A stretch of DNA of 42,677 nt. Origin: Candidatus Saccharimonadota bacterium (GTDB taxonomy: Bacteria > Patescibacteriota > Saccharimonadia > Saccharimonadales > Saccharimonadaceae). The DNA lies in the NCBI GenBank assembly GCA_030530425.1, contig JAUMVA010000005.1:1-42677 (forward strand), given 5' to 3'. The notes beneath the pieces are model-generated. The model was not told the origin of the DNA. It was given only the letters and a program-made list of their open reading frames with translations, and ran no database searches. A program made the translations under genes and the position numbers. Of this stretch, positions 25,261-34,570 are shown one piece after another. Position 1 is the stretch's first letter, and each line of letters starts with the position of its first letter.

Positions 25261-26592
25261 TTATCCTCGACGACGGCGTAAGAAATCTGGAGTATCAAGC
25301 TCATCTTCAGACAGATCCCAAACATTAACGCCTTCGTCATCGTCTGATTGAGGCGTTGAGTCAATATCAATTTCATCAACTACATCATCAAAATCATCTA
25401 CTGGCATTTTAGTTACTTTTTCTCGAGAAAAATGCGAAAATGAATTATTTGTTGATTCCGAATGTTTTTCATCATCAGACTCTACTTCATCATTTTTTTT
25501 AGCACTTTGATTAGTTTCGATATTTTGCTCCCGATCATCAGAATCAATCTTATTATAGTCATTAAGCTCAGCGGAATTACGTTTATCCTTTGAATAATCA
25601 AATCTATCGACATCCTTCTCATCTTGATTGTGATACATTGAATCAAATCCAGTTGCCACGACAGTAACTACAATTTCATCATCCAATTCCGGCTTTAACG
25701 TTGCACCAAAGATAATATTAGCGTCCGGCGAAACTGATGCAGTAATTAGTTCAGCAGCATCTTGAATCTCGCTCATGCTCATATCATAGCCACCAGCGAT
25801 GTTAAACAGTACACCACGCGCACCATCAATTGACACTTCAATAAGTGGCGATTCTATCGCCTGTTTTGCAGCTTCAACTGCACGGTTTTCACCACTAGCG
25901 CAGCCAATACCCATCAATGCCGAACCAGCATTGCTCATGATCGCTTTAACGTCAGCAAAATCAAGATTAATCAAACCATGTTCAGTGATTAATTCAGAAA
26001 TACCCTGAACACCTTGACGCAAGATATCGTCAGCAATCTTAAAAGATTCTAACATTGGAGTATTGCGATCAATAATTTGAAGTAGGCGTTCGTTTGGAAT
26101 GGTAATCAATGCATCAACCTGACGACGCAATTGATCAATTGCCCAATCAGCATTTTGTTTACGTCTTGGACCTTCAAATGGAAAAGGTCTAGTGACTACA
26201 CCCACCGTTAGAATGCCTAGATCACGTGCTATTTCAGCCACTATATGGCCAGCGCCTGATCCAGTTCCTCCACCAGCACCTAGAGTGATAAACACCATGT
26301 CGGCGCCTTCAAGCGCTGAGCGAATATCTTCTCGAGATTCCTCAGCGGCTCGTTCACCCTTTGACGGATCTGCACCAGCCCCTAAGCCGTGAGTAGCTTC
26401 ACGACCAAGATAGACTTTGATATCAGCTAGAGATTTGTGTAAAGCTTGCGCGTCTGTGTTCATTGCCACAAAATCAACACCCTTTAATTGCGCTTCTTTC
26501 ATGCGATTAACCGCCGAGCCGCCCGCTCCACCAATGCCAACTACTTTAATATTAGCAAATGTTTCAATTTCTGTTGGTTTAATTTCTGGCAT
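25261..26592 (-). CDS. ftsZ: Cell division protein FtsZ
   Basis: 443 aa. The GTPase domain has VGIGGAGGSAVNRM (18-31) and the tubulin signature GAGGGTGSG (105-113), then the T7 loop region NLDFADVKAIM. A long acidic linker (about 320-430) precedes the C-terminal peptide TPDFLRRRRG, which matches the D-I-P-x-F-L-R-R type that binds FtsA. It forms the division ring. It follows ftsA by 9 bases with a GGGGACGGA site. Confidence 0.97.
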   Translation of the reverse strand: MPEIKPTEIETFANIKVVGIGGAGGSAVNRMKEAQLKGVDFVAMNTDAQALHKSLADIKVYLGREATHGLGAGADPSKGERAAEESREDIRSALEGADMVFITLGAGGGTGSGAGHIVAEIARDLGILTVGVVTRPFPFEGPRRKQNADWAIDQLRRQVDALITIPNERLLQIIDRNTPMLESFKIADDILRQGVQGISELITEHGLINLDFADVKAIMSNAGSALMGIGCASGENRAVEAAKQAIESPLIEVSIDGARGVLFNIAGGYDMSMSEIQDAAELITASVSPDANIIFGATLKPELDDEIVVTVVATGFDSMYHNQDEKDVDRFDYSKDKRNSAELNDYNKIDSDDREQNIETNQSAKKNDEVESDDEKHSESTNNSFSHFSREKVTKMPVDDFDDVVDEIDIDSTPQSDDDEGVNVWDLSEDELDTPDFLRRRRG

Positions 26593-26601
26593 TCCGTCCC
26601 C

Positions 26602-27804
26602 TTATCTTTTAAAAAATCTTTTTAGTCCTTTTAATATTCCGTCTTGTGCGCGTGTGTTTACTGTCGAATTTTGTAAATTAGCACTGTAGTCGTAAAGCAA
26701 TAATCCGACAGCCGTGATATATTCTACTCCACTTATTTTATCAGTTAGGCCTTTAAATTGATACTGTGGATTAGCAACTTTCGTAACCAAGCCCAAAGCA
26801 TTTTTAGCGTAATTTTCAATACCCTTCAATCTAGCACCACCACCCGTCAAAACTACTCCGCTTGGTAATTTGCCAGCATAGCCAGATTCCTTTAGTTTAT
26901 GATTAATTAATTTGAACATATCATTCAAACGAGCTCTGACGGTTTCATCAATATCTGACTGATGAAATTCATAAGTCTGTTTATCAAATTTAATCGAAGT
27001 TAACCGATTGTGATCAGAAAAAATTGCACTCGCTAAATTAGTTTTTACCTCTTCAGCAACATCTGGATTAATCTGTAATTTTAAAGCTAGATCATTAGTA
27101 ATTGTATTGCTGCCGATTGAAAGCGAAGTTGTGTATTGAAGCTCACCATCAACAAAAATTGCAATTCCAGTCGTTGCCGCACCAAGGTCAAGCAACATCA
27201 CCCCATTCTCTTTTTGTTTTTCAGTCAGTACCGCTTTAGAGGCAGCGATCGAAGAAACGACAGTCTGATTAATTTCACTATTTGCCATCTCAACAGCCTT
27301 ACGGATACCATCAAGATGTGGTGATAAAGTCGAGACAACATTGACTTTTACCTCTAGTCGTGTGCCAGACATGCCGATTGGATCTTTTATTCCGGCCTGC
27401 CCATCAAGAATAAACTCGTATGGAATTACCGATAGAATCGAGCGATTTGATGATACGCCAGCTGTTGCTAATTCTTTTAGTCGTTCAACTTCTTCCGCAG
27501 TAATTTCTTGACCAGCAACGGCAATCATGCTATCCGTTTTAGTAGACATCACACTCATACCACCGATGTTAACAGTTACAAAATGAATCTCTTCACCGCT
27601 GCTTTTTTCGGCTTGAGCTAAAGCTTGATCAATTGATTGACTTAAATTATTAATGTCGGTCACAACACCTTTACGCATACCACTGGTTACTGATTGACCA
27701 ACACCGATAATGGTAATTTCATTGTCTTTGACCTGTCCAACGACTGCCTTAACTGCACTCGTACCAACATCAAGCCCCACTATAATTTTAGAGTCTTCTT
27801 GCAT
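26602..27804 (-). CDS. ftsA: Cell division protein FtsA
   Basis: 400 aa from ATG 27804 (MQEDSKIIVGLDVGTSAVKA). This start is chosen over an ATG six codons upstream because that codon overlaps the promoter spacer, while TATAAT ends exactly 6 bases before 27804. Actin-fold motifs: IVGLDVGTSAVK, LLDLGAATTGIAIF and VVLTGGGARLKGI. The C-terminal amphipathic helix ILKGLKRFFKR tethers FtsZ to the membrane. First gene of ftsA-ftsZ-thioredoxin-like. Confidence 0.95.
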   Translation of the reverse strand: MQEDSKIIVGLDVGTSAVKAVVGQVKDNEITIIGVGQSVTSGMRKGVVTDINNLSQSIDQALAQAEKSSGEEIHFVTVNIGGMSVMSTKTDSMIAVAGQEITAEEVERLKELATAGVSSNRSILSVIPYEFILDGQAGIKDPIGMSGTRLEVKVNVVSTLSPHLDGIRKAVEMANSEINQTVVSSIAASKAVLTEKQKENGVMLLDLGAATTGIAIFVDGELQYTTSLSIGSNTITNDLALKLQINPDVAEEVKTNLASAIFSDHNRLTSIKFDKQTYEFHQSDIDETVRARLNDMFKLINHKLKESGYAGKLPSGVVLTGGGARLKGIENYAKNALGLVTKVANPQYQFKGLTDKISGVEYITAVGLLLYDYSANLQNSTVNTRAQDGILKGLKRFFKR

Positions 27805-27810
27805 AATTTT

Positions 27811-27839
27811 ATTATAATCCATAACAAAGCTTATGGCAA
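27811..27839 (-). promoter_or_regulatory. ftsA promoter, leaderless
   Basis: TTGCCA (27839-27834), 17-base spacer, TATAAT (27816-27811), then 6 bases to ATG 27804. It is one of the clearest leaderless promoters here, with both boxes present. Confidence 0.8.
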
Positions 27840-27852
27840 GTTTTTCAATACT

Positions 27853-28620
27853 TTATTGTTGTTTAGTTAAAATTTCACAACCACTTTCAGTCACTAAAAC
27901 AGTGTGTTCAAAATGAGCCGAAAGTGAACCATCTCGCATCGCGATTGTCCAACCATCATCGGATACGCGAATTGCTGGTTTACCTAGACTAAACATTGGC
28001 TCAATTGCAATTGTATTACCAACACTTAAAACCGGACCAGTTCCGCGACGACCATAGTTCGGAACTTCCGGTTCCATATGCATCTCTTGGCCAACCCCAT
28101 GGCCGACCAATTCCTTCACCACACCTAATTTAGCTTTTACGGCAACTTTTTCAATTGCCGCTGAAATATCACCAACTTTTGCACCCGCCTTGACTTGTTC
28201 AATTCCAGCATACAGTGCTTTTTCAGTTTGCGACAACAGAATCTTCTTTACGCCAGTTGGCTCTTCACCGACCACCATTGTAAAGGCTGAATCTACCATC
28301 ATCCCATTATAAGTAATTACTAAATCAAATTTTACTACATCACCTTTTTGAAACGGGATCTCATTCGGCAAGCCATGTACAATATTTTCATTAACAGAAA
28401 TACAAATACTAGCGGGATAGTCAACTCCAGCTGCTGGGTCTTTATAAGTAACAATCGCACCATGTTTTAAAATTTGTTGTTCAACCCATTGATCAACCTC
28501 TAACCCAGTCATACCGACTTTTACGAACTGTTTTAAATCATGCAAAATACTACCTAAAATCCGCCCACCTTGACGCATGGCCTCAATTTGTTCGGGACTT
28601 TTATTTGGTTGTAAAGACAT
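27853..28620 (-). CDS. map: Methionine aminopeptidase, type I
   Basis: 255 aa. Metal ligands of the pita-bread fold are visible: Asp in VKFDLVITYNGMMVDSAF (two Asp), His in GHGVGQEMHMEPEVPN, Glu in AIEPMFS and Glu in FEHTVLVTE. It removes the initiator Met after deformylation, the step after Def and alongside Fmt further right. AAAGGAG precedes the start, which overlaps the adk end by 20 bases. The adk-map order matches the classical ribosomal-operon arrangement, here without secY. Confidence 0.96.
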   Translation of the reverse strand: MSLQPNKSPEQIEAMRQGGRILGSILHDLKQFVKVGMTGLEVDQWVEQQILKHGAIVTYKDPAAGVDYPASICISVNENIVHGLPNEIPFQKGDVVKFDLVITYNGMMVDSAFTMVVGEEPTGVKKILLSQTEKALYAGIEQVKAGAKVGDISAAIEKVAVKAKLGVVKELVGHGVGQEMHMEPEVPNYGRRGTGPVLSVGNTIAIEPMFSLGKPAIRVSDDGWTIAMRDGSLSAHFEHTVLVTESGCEILTKQQ

Positions 28621-29131
28621 TTTTCATCTCCTTTAAAATATTCTGGTGAACTTGCTCAACTGTCTGATTACCATCGATATGTACAACCTTAACACCGTTA
28701 CTCTTAAAAAAATTTACAACTTCCAGTGTCTGATTTTCAAAAACTTTTACTCGCTCATCAATAATCGTTTCTTGGTCATCCTTACGACCACGCAAAGCCA
28801 GTCTAGCCTTTATTATCTCTACCGTCACATCAAGCACAAAACAAACATCAATTTTTCGGTGTTCATCAATCAACCATCGTGCCTGCTCTATCTGCCTTGG
28901 ATAGCCATCAACAATCAACTTATCTTGAGCTTCATCAAGCACTTGGCGCATCAATTGATTAGTTACTTGATAATTGACTAGTTTTCCAGACATCATATCC
29001 GACTGTAATTGTTGGCTGTTTTGACTGCGCAACAACGCTCCCGCGCTTATATGCCGCCAACCAATTACCTCCGATAACATACTAGATTGAACACTTTTAC
29101 CCGATCCAGCTAAACCAAAAAATATGATCAT
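28601..29131 (-). CDS. adk: Adenylate kinase, short type
   Basis: 176 aa. P-loop GLAGSGKS (about 6-13), VDGYPRQIEQARWL for the Adk signature and RLALRGRKDDQETIIDERV for the LID arginines and Asp pair. The LID insert is short and has no zinc cysteines. It interconverts ATP, ADP and AMP; UMP/CMP specificity is not excluded because the family is degenerate. It lies between yqeY and map in one operon, with GGAT upstream. Confidence 0.88.
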   Translation of the reverse strand: MIIFFGLAGSGKSVQSSMLSEVIGWRHISAGALLRSQNSQQLQSDMMSGKLVNYQVTNQLMRQVLDEAQDKLIVDGYPRQIEQARWLIDEHRKIDVCFVLDVTVEIIKARLALRGRKDDQETIIDERVKVFENQTLEVVNFFKSNGVKVVHIDGNQTVEQVHQNILKEMKNVFTTK

Positions 29132-29149
29132 ATTTCTATCCTATCTTTA

Positions 29150-29605
29150 CTAAACTAACACTGCCGACACAAGCTTAGCAATCACCGATCCATCAGCCGC
29201 TGAACCAGCTCGTTTCTTAACTGCACCAATAATAATACCACGATTTTTAGCAATCGGTTCAAGTTTTGTATCAGATAAAACTTGCTGAATTAAAACTTTT
29301 ATTTCATCTTCGGTTAATGGTTTTGGCAAATAGCGCTGCAAAACATCAGATTCTGATGTTTCCATTGTAGCTAGATCACTTCGACCAGATTGTTGATAAA
29401 TATGCGCAGCTTCACGACGCTTTTTGACTTCGCGCTGAATCAAAGCTTCTAGTTCTTCATCGCTTAAGCCAGTTTCGCGCTTATTGCTAGCAATCTCTTG
29501 ATTAACAATTGCCGCTCTTAACATTTTCAATACATCACTAACAAAACGATCGCCACCCTTAAAGGCGGCTTTTAAATCGTTTGAAATTTGGTCTTGTAGT
29601 GACAC
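29150..29605 (-). CDS. yqeY: GatB/YqeY domain protein
   Basis: 151 aa from a GTG that shares its G with the rpsU stop (TAGTG). It shows the YqeY pattern: SLQDQISNDLKAAFKGGD, LQRYLPKPLTEDEIK and KNRGIIIGAVKKRAG. The domain is the tail of GatB, which binds tRNA in the amidotransferase; the role of stand-alone copies is unsettled. The pairing with rpsU is common in many bacteria. Confidence 0.93.
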   Translation of the reverse strand: MSLQDQISNDLKAAFKGGDRFVSDVLKMLRAAIVNQEIASNKRETGLSDEELEALIQREVKKRREAAHIYQQSGRSDLATMETSESDVLQRYLPKPLTEDEIKVLIQQVLSDTKLEPIAKNRGIIIGAVKKRAGSAADGSVIAKLVSAVLV

Positions 29606-29820
29606 TAGCGTAATCCCATCTTGATTTTAGCTAGCTTTTCAGCGCGATGTTGTTTAGAAACAATTGCGTTTTTGCGACGTTCGGTTTTTGAAATTGGTTT
29701 TTCAAAACGTAGAGTTGCCTTTTTGGCAGACAGCACACCACTTTGAACTACTTTTCGATTAAACCGACGAATAATATTTTCGTTCGCCTCTTTATCATCT
29801 TTTCGTGTAACTTTTACCAT
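29605..29820 (-). CDS. rpsU: 30S ribosomal protein S21 (bS21)
   Basis: 71 aa, basic, with the family pattern ANENIIRRFNRKVVQSGVL and a Lys/Arg-rich tail. bS21 lies near the anti-Shine-Dalgarno on the 30S platform, which makes the absence of a Shine-Dalgarno on its own mRNA notable. The start is 6 bases after TAGAAT, predicted leaderless. First gene of rpsU-yqeY-adk-map. Confidence 0.93.
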   Translation of the reverse strand: MVKVTRKDDKEANENIIRRFNRKVVQSGVLSAKKATLRFEKPISKTERRKNAIVSKQHRAEKLAKIKMGLR

Positions 29821-29826
29821 AATGTT

Positions 29827-29835
29827 ATTCTATCA
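29827..29835 (-). promoter_or_regulatory. rpsU extended -10 promoter, leaderless
   Basis: TGATAGAAT on the minus strand, then 6 bases, then ATG. No ribosome-binding site. Confidence 0.65.
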
Positions 29836-29860
29836 GATATATAATAAAAAATCAATGCAC

Positions 29861-31504
29861 TTATTGACTGGTTTGTAACGATAACAAACGACCTTGAAGT
29901 TTAGATTGACCATTCCAATAATTTACCGACAAAGTAAAAATCACATCTACTTTATCATCAAGTCGATTTTTCCAATCTTGATTATAATTAAAACGTATCA
30001 TCTCAAATGATTTATTATTTGCATCACTTAAATATAGTTTTAAATGTTGATTTTCAGTACCAAGTAAAATTACTTGCTGAATTTTTAAATTTTTAACTCG
30101 AAAAATTGGCTCAGGATTACCAACACCGAATGGCTCAAATTGCTGAATTTGTTGGTATAAATCATCGGTTAATAAATTAAAATTTGCTAATTCTATTTCA
30201 ATTTTAGGCTCAAAATATTGCAACTGATTTGTTAAATTCAATGAAGTATAAAATTCATTGACTCGTTGACGAAAAATATCGAAATTTTCGGTCGCCAAAC
30301 TTAACCCACCAGCTGCTTTGTGACCGCCACCAGTCTTTAATAAAGGACGACAATATTCAATCGCCTCAAACACTGAAAAATCACCAAAACTGCGAGCTGA
30401 ACCCTTTGATACATCATTTTTTTTACTTAATAAAAATACTGGTTTCTGAAACTCTTCTTCTATATGTGAGGCCGCTATGCCTACTACCCCCTCATGCCAA
30501 TTATCACCGCTCAAAACTAACACCGCATCATTATTTTTCATTGCCTGCTCGCGCGCTTCAGTATAAACTTTGTTTTGTAATGCTCGGCGCTTTGTATTTA
30601 AAAAATCTAATTTTTCAACACGCGCATCAGCTTCTGCTAAATCACTAGCGGTTAGCACCTCCAGCGCCAAGTCAGCCCGTTCTAACCGACCAGCCGCATT
30701 TAATCTTGGCCCAATAATAAAACCAATTGTTTCAGACGTAACAGACTCGAGCTTATTTTTATCCAACAGGTGTTTTAGCCCAAGTCGCCGTGTTTTATTT
30801 AATACTATCAGCCCAAATTTCACCAGTACGCGATTTTCACCAGTTAATTCCATTAGATCAGCAATAGTACCAATTGCCACTAAATCTAACAGCCATTTTT
30901 CCCTACCATTTTCCAAACCAGTAAGCACCGTTTGTAAAGCTCGCACTAAAGTAAAGGCCGTACCAACTCCAGCTAAATTTCGATTTGGATAGTTATTTTC
31001 TGGTCGTTTAGGATTAATAACTGCCACAGCTGATGGTTGAATTTCAGCCAAATTATGATGGTCGGTCACAATTACATCAACGCCTAATTCATTAGCTCGC
31101 GTAATTTCAGCGTGGTTCAAGCTTCCGCAGTCAACTGTAATGATCAAGTCGGGCTTATTTTTTGTCACAATATCTTCAATCGCAGTAATTGTTAACCCGT
31201 AACCATTCGTAAAGCGGTCCGGCAAATAAAAATCTACATTTTTAAAACCAAAACTTGCCAACGCGTCCAATAATAATGCGGTTGAAGTTACACCGTCGGC
31301 ATCATAATCGCCAAAAATAACAATTTTTTGTTGCCCTTCTTTGGCTTTAACCAATCTCGATACCGCTTTATCCATATCGACCATACCGAAAGGATCGTGT
31401 CTGGTTAATACTTGTTGATAATCTGGTGCAAAAAATTCGCCACGATTAGTTACTTGGCGATTTTTCAGTAATATTTCAATTATCTCAGCTTGCGTTGTTA
31501 TCAC
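29861..31504 (-). CDS. recJ: Single-stranded-DNA exonuclease RecJ
   Basis: 547 aa, close to the usual length. DHH-family motifs: FGDYDADGVTST (64-75), the VDCGS stretch, VTDHHN and, in the DHHA1 domain, GGGHKAAGGLSL. The C-terminal OB-fold is present. It is a 5'-3' exonuclease for recombination and mismatch repair. It starts with GTG behind an AGGGATGC site, 6 bases after the winged-helix gene. Confidence 0.95.
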   Translation of the reverse strand: MITTQAEIIEILLKNRQVTNRGEFFAPDYQQVLTRHDPFGMVDMDKAVSRLVKAKEGQQKIVIFGDYDADGVTSTALLLDALASFGFKNVDFYLPDRFTNGYGLTITAIEDIVTKNKPDLIITVDCGSLNHAEITRANELGVDVIVTDHHNLAEIQPSAVAVINPKRPENNYPNRNLAGVGTAFTLVRALQTVLTGLENGREKWLLDLVAIGTIADLMELTGENRVLVKFGLIVLNKTRRLGLKHLLDKNKLESVTSETIGFIIGPRLNAAGRLERADLALEVLTASDLAEADARVEKLDFLNTKRRALQNKVYTEAREQAMKNNDAVLVLSGDNWHEGVVGIAASHIEEEFQKPVFLLSKKNDVSKGSARSFGDFSVFEAIEYCRPLLKTGGGHKAAGGLSLATENFDIFRQRVNEFYTSLNLTNQLQYFEPKIEIELANFNLLTDDLYQQIQQFEPFGVGNPEPIFRVKNLKIQQVILLGTENQHLKLYLSDANNKSFEMIRFNYNQDWKNRLDDKVDVIFTLSVNYWNGQSKLQGRLLSLQTSQ

Positions 31505-31510
31505 GCATCC

Positions 31511-31879
31511 CTACTTGATTGTTTTTTTCTTAGAATTAGCTAATTGTTGAGTTTTAATCACAATACTTTGCAATTCTTTAAAAATTATAAATTGTTTGTT
31601 AGTAAAATAAACTCGGGAATTACCAGTCTTTTCACTCAATAAGAAACCTGAACGTTCCAATTTTTTTAATTCACGCTGAACATTTCCTGGATCTTCCTTA
31701 ATTAATTTCGACAACCCACGAACGTGAGTCTTAAAATCGGGATACTTAGCATAGACCACAATCACTTTGCGTCTAACTCTTGATGTAATAAATATATCTA
31801 ACACCTGCTTCTCCCTTATTTTTTCCTTACAATCTATATTACACTTTTTACAACAGTTTTTCAAATGTTTTATTGCCAA
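31511..31879 (-). CDS. Winged-helix transcription regulator with N-terminal cysteines
   Basis: 122 aa from a TTG that overlaps the phosphoribosyltransferase-like gene by 10 bases. A winged helix-turn-helix occupies about 40-105 (GLSKLIKEDPGNVQRELKKLERSGFL with wing EKTGNSRVYF), resembling ArsR or MarR folds. The N-terminus has Cys9, Cys10, Cys13 and Cys17 in CCKKCNIDC, a possible metal- or redox-sensing site. The target is unknown; the overlapping gene or recJ are the obvious candidates. Confidence 0.8.
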   Translation of the reverse strand: MAIKHLKNCCKKCNIDCKEKIREKQVLDIFITSRVRRKVIVVYAKYPDFKTHVRGLSKLIKEDPGNVQRELKKLERSGFLLSEKTGNSRVYFTNKQFIIFKELQSIVIKTQQLANSKKKTIK

Positions 31880-32526
31880 CTTAAAATGTTTTGGTTAATT
31901 TGCTCAATTATTTCAGCTTGACTTGGCAAATTATTATCATCAAAATAATGATTTGCGCCAAAATAATTGCGCTTAACATCCAAAACATGCAACTCATCAA
32001 CTAACGCATGAAGTCGATTCACCGCACCAATACTGGCTACCGGAGCTGCTGCTATTAATCGCTCGATCCGAACTGGCTTAATAAAATCCATCACCGCACC
32101 GAGCAGCGTTTGGTCATCAAAACCATCACTAATAATAATCACATTACGACCATTTAACAGTTTGCGATCGCACATGCCACCATCACCCACCATTCGGTTA
32201 ATTCGATGAAAAGCTTGCCGTTTTTGTTCCTCAAAATAGCCATAAAACTCATTTTTGTATTCATTAATTTCAAAACTTGATAAATTGTCATTATAAGTAA
32301 AATTGCCAGTTTGCGATACTGAACCGATTTGTAGATTTTGCCCAGGAATGTCAATTTGTTCAGATAGTAGTAAGCTAATTGGGCAGTGGATTTTCTGCGA
32401 AATTGGTTTGCCAACCAACACACCACCAAGATTAACCGCCAAGATAACCGAGTTTTCATAGCGATATTTTTCAAACAATTCTTCAGCTAATTTTTCTCCA
32501 GCCTGCCCACGACTCTCAAAATACAT
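31870..32526 (-). CDS. Phosphoribosyltransferase-like protein with degenerate PRPP site
   Basis: 218 aa. The fold is suggested by an N-terminal FESRGQAGEKLAEEL, then VILAVNLGGVLVGKPI and later NVIIISDGFDDQTLLGAVMDFI, which occupies the place of the PRPP loop (hhhhDDGhaTGxT) in type I phosphoribosyltransferases. The loop is altered: SDGFDDQT replaces DDGIATGAT. An enzyme with another substrate or a regulatory protein is possible. The start is 6 bases after TAAAAT. It is divergent from priA and heads an operon with the winged-helix gene and recJ. Confidence 0.75.
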   Translation of the reverse strand: MYFESRGQAGEKLAEELFEKYRYENSVILAVNLGGVLVGKPISQKIHCPISLLLSEQIDIPGQNLQIGSVSQTGNFTYNDNLSSFEINEYKNEFYGYFEEQKRQAFHRINRMVGDGGMCDRKLLNGRNVIIISDGFDDQTLLGAVMDFIKPVRIERLIAAAPVASIGAVNRLHALVDELHVLDVKRNYFGANHYFDDNNLPSQAEIIEQINQNILSWQ

Positions 32527-32532
32527 ATGTTT

Positions 32533-32541
32533 ATTTTATCA
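32533..32541 (-). promoter_or_regulatory. Extended -10 of the phosphoribosyltransferase-like gene, leaderless
   Basis: TGATAAAAT on the minus strand, then 6 bases, then ATG at 32526. Confidence 0.65.
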
Positions 32542-32568
32542 CATAAATAATTTTTATATCATCATACA

Positions 32569-32577
32569 TGATAAAAT
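32569..32577 (+). promoter_or_regulatory. priA extended -10 promoter, leaderless
   Basis: TGATAAAAT, then 6 bases, then the priA ATG at 32584. A short inverted repeat TATCAT/ATGATA (32557-32573) overlaps its left end. Confidence 0.65.
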
Positions 32578-32583
32578 TGTAAT

Positions 32584-34521
32584 ATGAATTATTATTTGGT
32601 AGCAGTCAATCAAGTAGTTTCAAAACAACACGATAGATTTACTTATTCTAGCGATTTGCAGCTTTCCGTTGGGCAAATCGTGCAAGTTCCAATTGGTAAA
32701 AAAACCGCCATTGGTATTGTATTACAAACAGTATCAAAGCCAGATTTCGCAACTAAAAATGTTATAAAAAGTATTGAATCTCAGCCTCTACCAAGGTATC
32801 TTCTAAAAACTTTATTATGGATGCAAAAATTTTATTTATCACCACTCGCGAACATTATTCAAACCGCCTTACCAACCGGCATCACTAAACAACGACGTGA
32901 CTCAAATCAAATTGATCAAAAATCGTTTTCCAAAGAAAAAGCATCGTTATCACCAACCGCTGCACAATCAAAAATTATTCAAACAGTTCTTCAGTCTAAT
33001 CAACGGACTTTCTTACTTCATGGCGTAACTGGATCCGGCAAAACAACCGTTTACATTGAACTAGCCAAGCGTACTATTGCGCAAAACAAATCTGTTATTG
33101 TGATAATTCCAGAAATTTCTCTAACAACTCAGTTAACTCAGCAATTCTCAAGTCATTTTAACAATGTTGTAATTTTTCATTCAAACTTAACTGAAAGTAT
33201 TCGTCATCAAATTTGGCAAAAATGTTTGAACAGTGAAGAGCCTTTAATCATAGTAGGCACTCGTTCAAGTCTATTTTTGCCATTAAAAAACTTGGGGCTA
33301 ATTATAATTGATGAAGCTCATGAAATCAGTAGTCTCAGACAAGATAAAAACCCAAAATATTCTAGTGTCCAAGTAGCTACCATATTTACTCATTACACCA
33401 AAGCAAAGCTAATTTTAGGTAGCGCTACACCGTCAGTTAATGACTATTGGTTTTATGAACAAAAAAATTATTCAATACTTGAATTAACGGAGACTGCCTT
33501 AACCACAGTTGCACCAAGAGTTTTACTTATCGACATGCGACAAAAAAATTATTTTAGTCGAAGTAATATTATATCTAGACAACTAATTGAATCGATAAAA
33601 AATTCATTAAAAAATAATCAACAAGCCTTAATATTTCATAATCGTCGTGGCAGTACTTCAGCCACCTTTTGTAAACAATGCGGGTGGACCGCTGAGTGCC
33701 CAAATTGTCACATTCCATTAACATTACATCACGACAATTTTCAACTACACTGCCATGTATGCAATCATCAGCAGTCAATTCCAATTTTCTGTCCAGAATG
33801 TGGTTCGGCCGACATTGAGCATCGCGGCATTGGCACCAAACTAATTGAATCAGAATTGAAACGTTTGTTTCCTTCAGCCACTATCCGCAGATTCGATGCT
33901 GATACACCAGACAGTCAAAGCGTGGCTAATTCTTACAACCAACTTCGTGATGGTGAGATTGATATTTTAATTGGCACTCAGGTAATCGCAAAAGGATTAA
34001 ATTTGCCAAACCTAACTACTGTCGGTGTAATCCAAGCAGACGTTGGCTTATCACTACCCGACTTCGTAGCACGTGAACGAACCTTTCAATTACTTACTCA
34101 AGTCATTGGACGAGTTGGACGTAATCAAAATCGAACTAATGTTATTGTTCAAAGCTATCAACCAGATAATCCAATTATTCAATTAGCTTTATCACAAAAT
34201 TATCCAGACTTCTACCGTCAAGAAATTAAACAACGACGACAAGACAATTACCCTCCATTTTGTTTCTTGCTCAAATTGTCTGTTGCTTATAAAACTGAAC
34301 GCACCGTTATAAAGCACGCTGATCAACTCGCCACCAAGCTGCGCACGAAATACACGCAGTTGAACATTATTGGACCAGCACCAAGTTTTTATGAGAGGCG
34401 TGGCGATAAATATTATTGGCAAATTATTATTAAATCTAAAAAACGATCACTCCTCCAGGAAATCATATCAGAATTACCGCCTAATTGGTTTTATGATTTA
34501 GATAGTGCTTCCCTGATTTAA
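32584..34521 (+). CDS. priA: Primosomal protein N' (replication restart helicase PriA)
   Basis: 645 aa, shorter than the 730 aa of E. coli. An N-terminal 3'-DNA-binding domain is followed by Walker A GVTGSGKTT (147-155) and DEAH (243-246). Eight zinc-binding cysteines follow in CKQCGWTAECPNC, CHVC and CPEC, then helicase motifs V and VI (IGTQVIAKG, QVIGRVGR). It reloads the replisome at stalled forks. The deletion is spread over the N-terminal region. priA-def-fmt is a widely conserved order. Confidence 0.96.
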   Translation: MNYYLVAVNQVVSKQHDRFTYSSDLQLSVGQIVQVPIGKKTAIGIVLQTVSKPDFATKNVIKSIESQPLPRYLLKTLLWMQKFYLSPLANIIQTALPTGITKQRRDSNQIDQKSFSKEKASLSPTAAQSKIIQTVLQSNQRTFLLHGVTGSGKTTVYIELAKRTIAQNKSVIVIIPEISLTTQLTQQFSSHFNNVVIFHSNLTESIRHQIWQKCLNSEEPLIIVGTRSSLFLPLKNLGLIIIDEAHEISSLRQDKNPKYSSVQVATIFTHYTKAKLILGSATPSVNDYWFYEQKNYSILELTETALTTVAPRVLLIDMRQKNYFSRSNIISRQLIESIKNSLKNNQQALIFHNRRGSTSATFCKQCGWTAECPNCHIPLTLHHDNFQLHCHVCNHQQSIPIFCPECGSADIEHRGIGTKLIESELKRLFPSATIRRFDADTPDSQSVANSYNQLRDGEIDILIGTQVIAKGLNLPNLTTVGVIQADVGLSLPDFVARERTFQLLTQVIGRVGRNQNRTNVIVQSYQPDNPIIQLALSQNYPDFYRQEIKQRRQDNYPPFCFLLKLSVAYKTERTVIKHADQLATKLRTKYTQLNIIGPAPSFYERRGDKYYWQIIIKSKKRSLLQEIISELPPNWFYDLDSASLI

Positions 34522-34549
34522 TAAGCTAGCAAAAAAGGTCATTTTAAGG

Positions 34550-34555
34550 TATAAT
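34550..34555 (+). promoter_or_regulatory. -10 of def-fmt
   Basis: TATAAT 15 bases before the def ATG, predicting a leader of roughly 9 bases with no Shine-Dalgarno. Confidence 0.55.
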
Positions 34556-34570
34556 ATCAGCTGAATTACT

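Noticed and set aside
25260-25379. Upstream extension of the thioredoxin-like protein
   Set aside because: It overlaps the conserved ftsZ C-terminal peptide; ATG 25259 with AGGA is better placed.
30570-30992. A 140-codon plus-strand open frame
   Set aside because: It is antisense to recJ, with no promoter or ribosome-binding site, and the recJ protein is fully conserved.
12127-32573. TATCAT/ATGATA short inverted repeats at the ung-prfA and priA divergent regions as a shared operator
   Set aside because: Both copies arise largely from the TGATA part of the extended -10 elements, and their spacing differs (2 and 5 bases).
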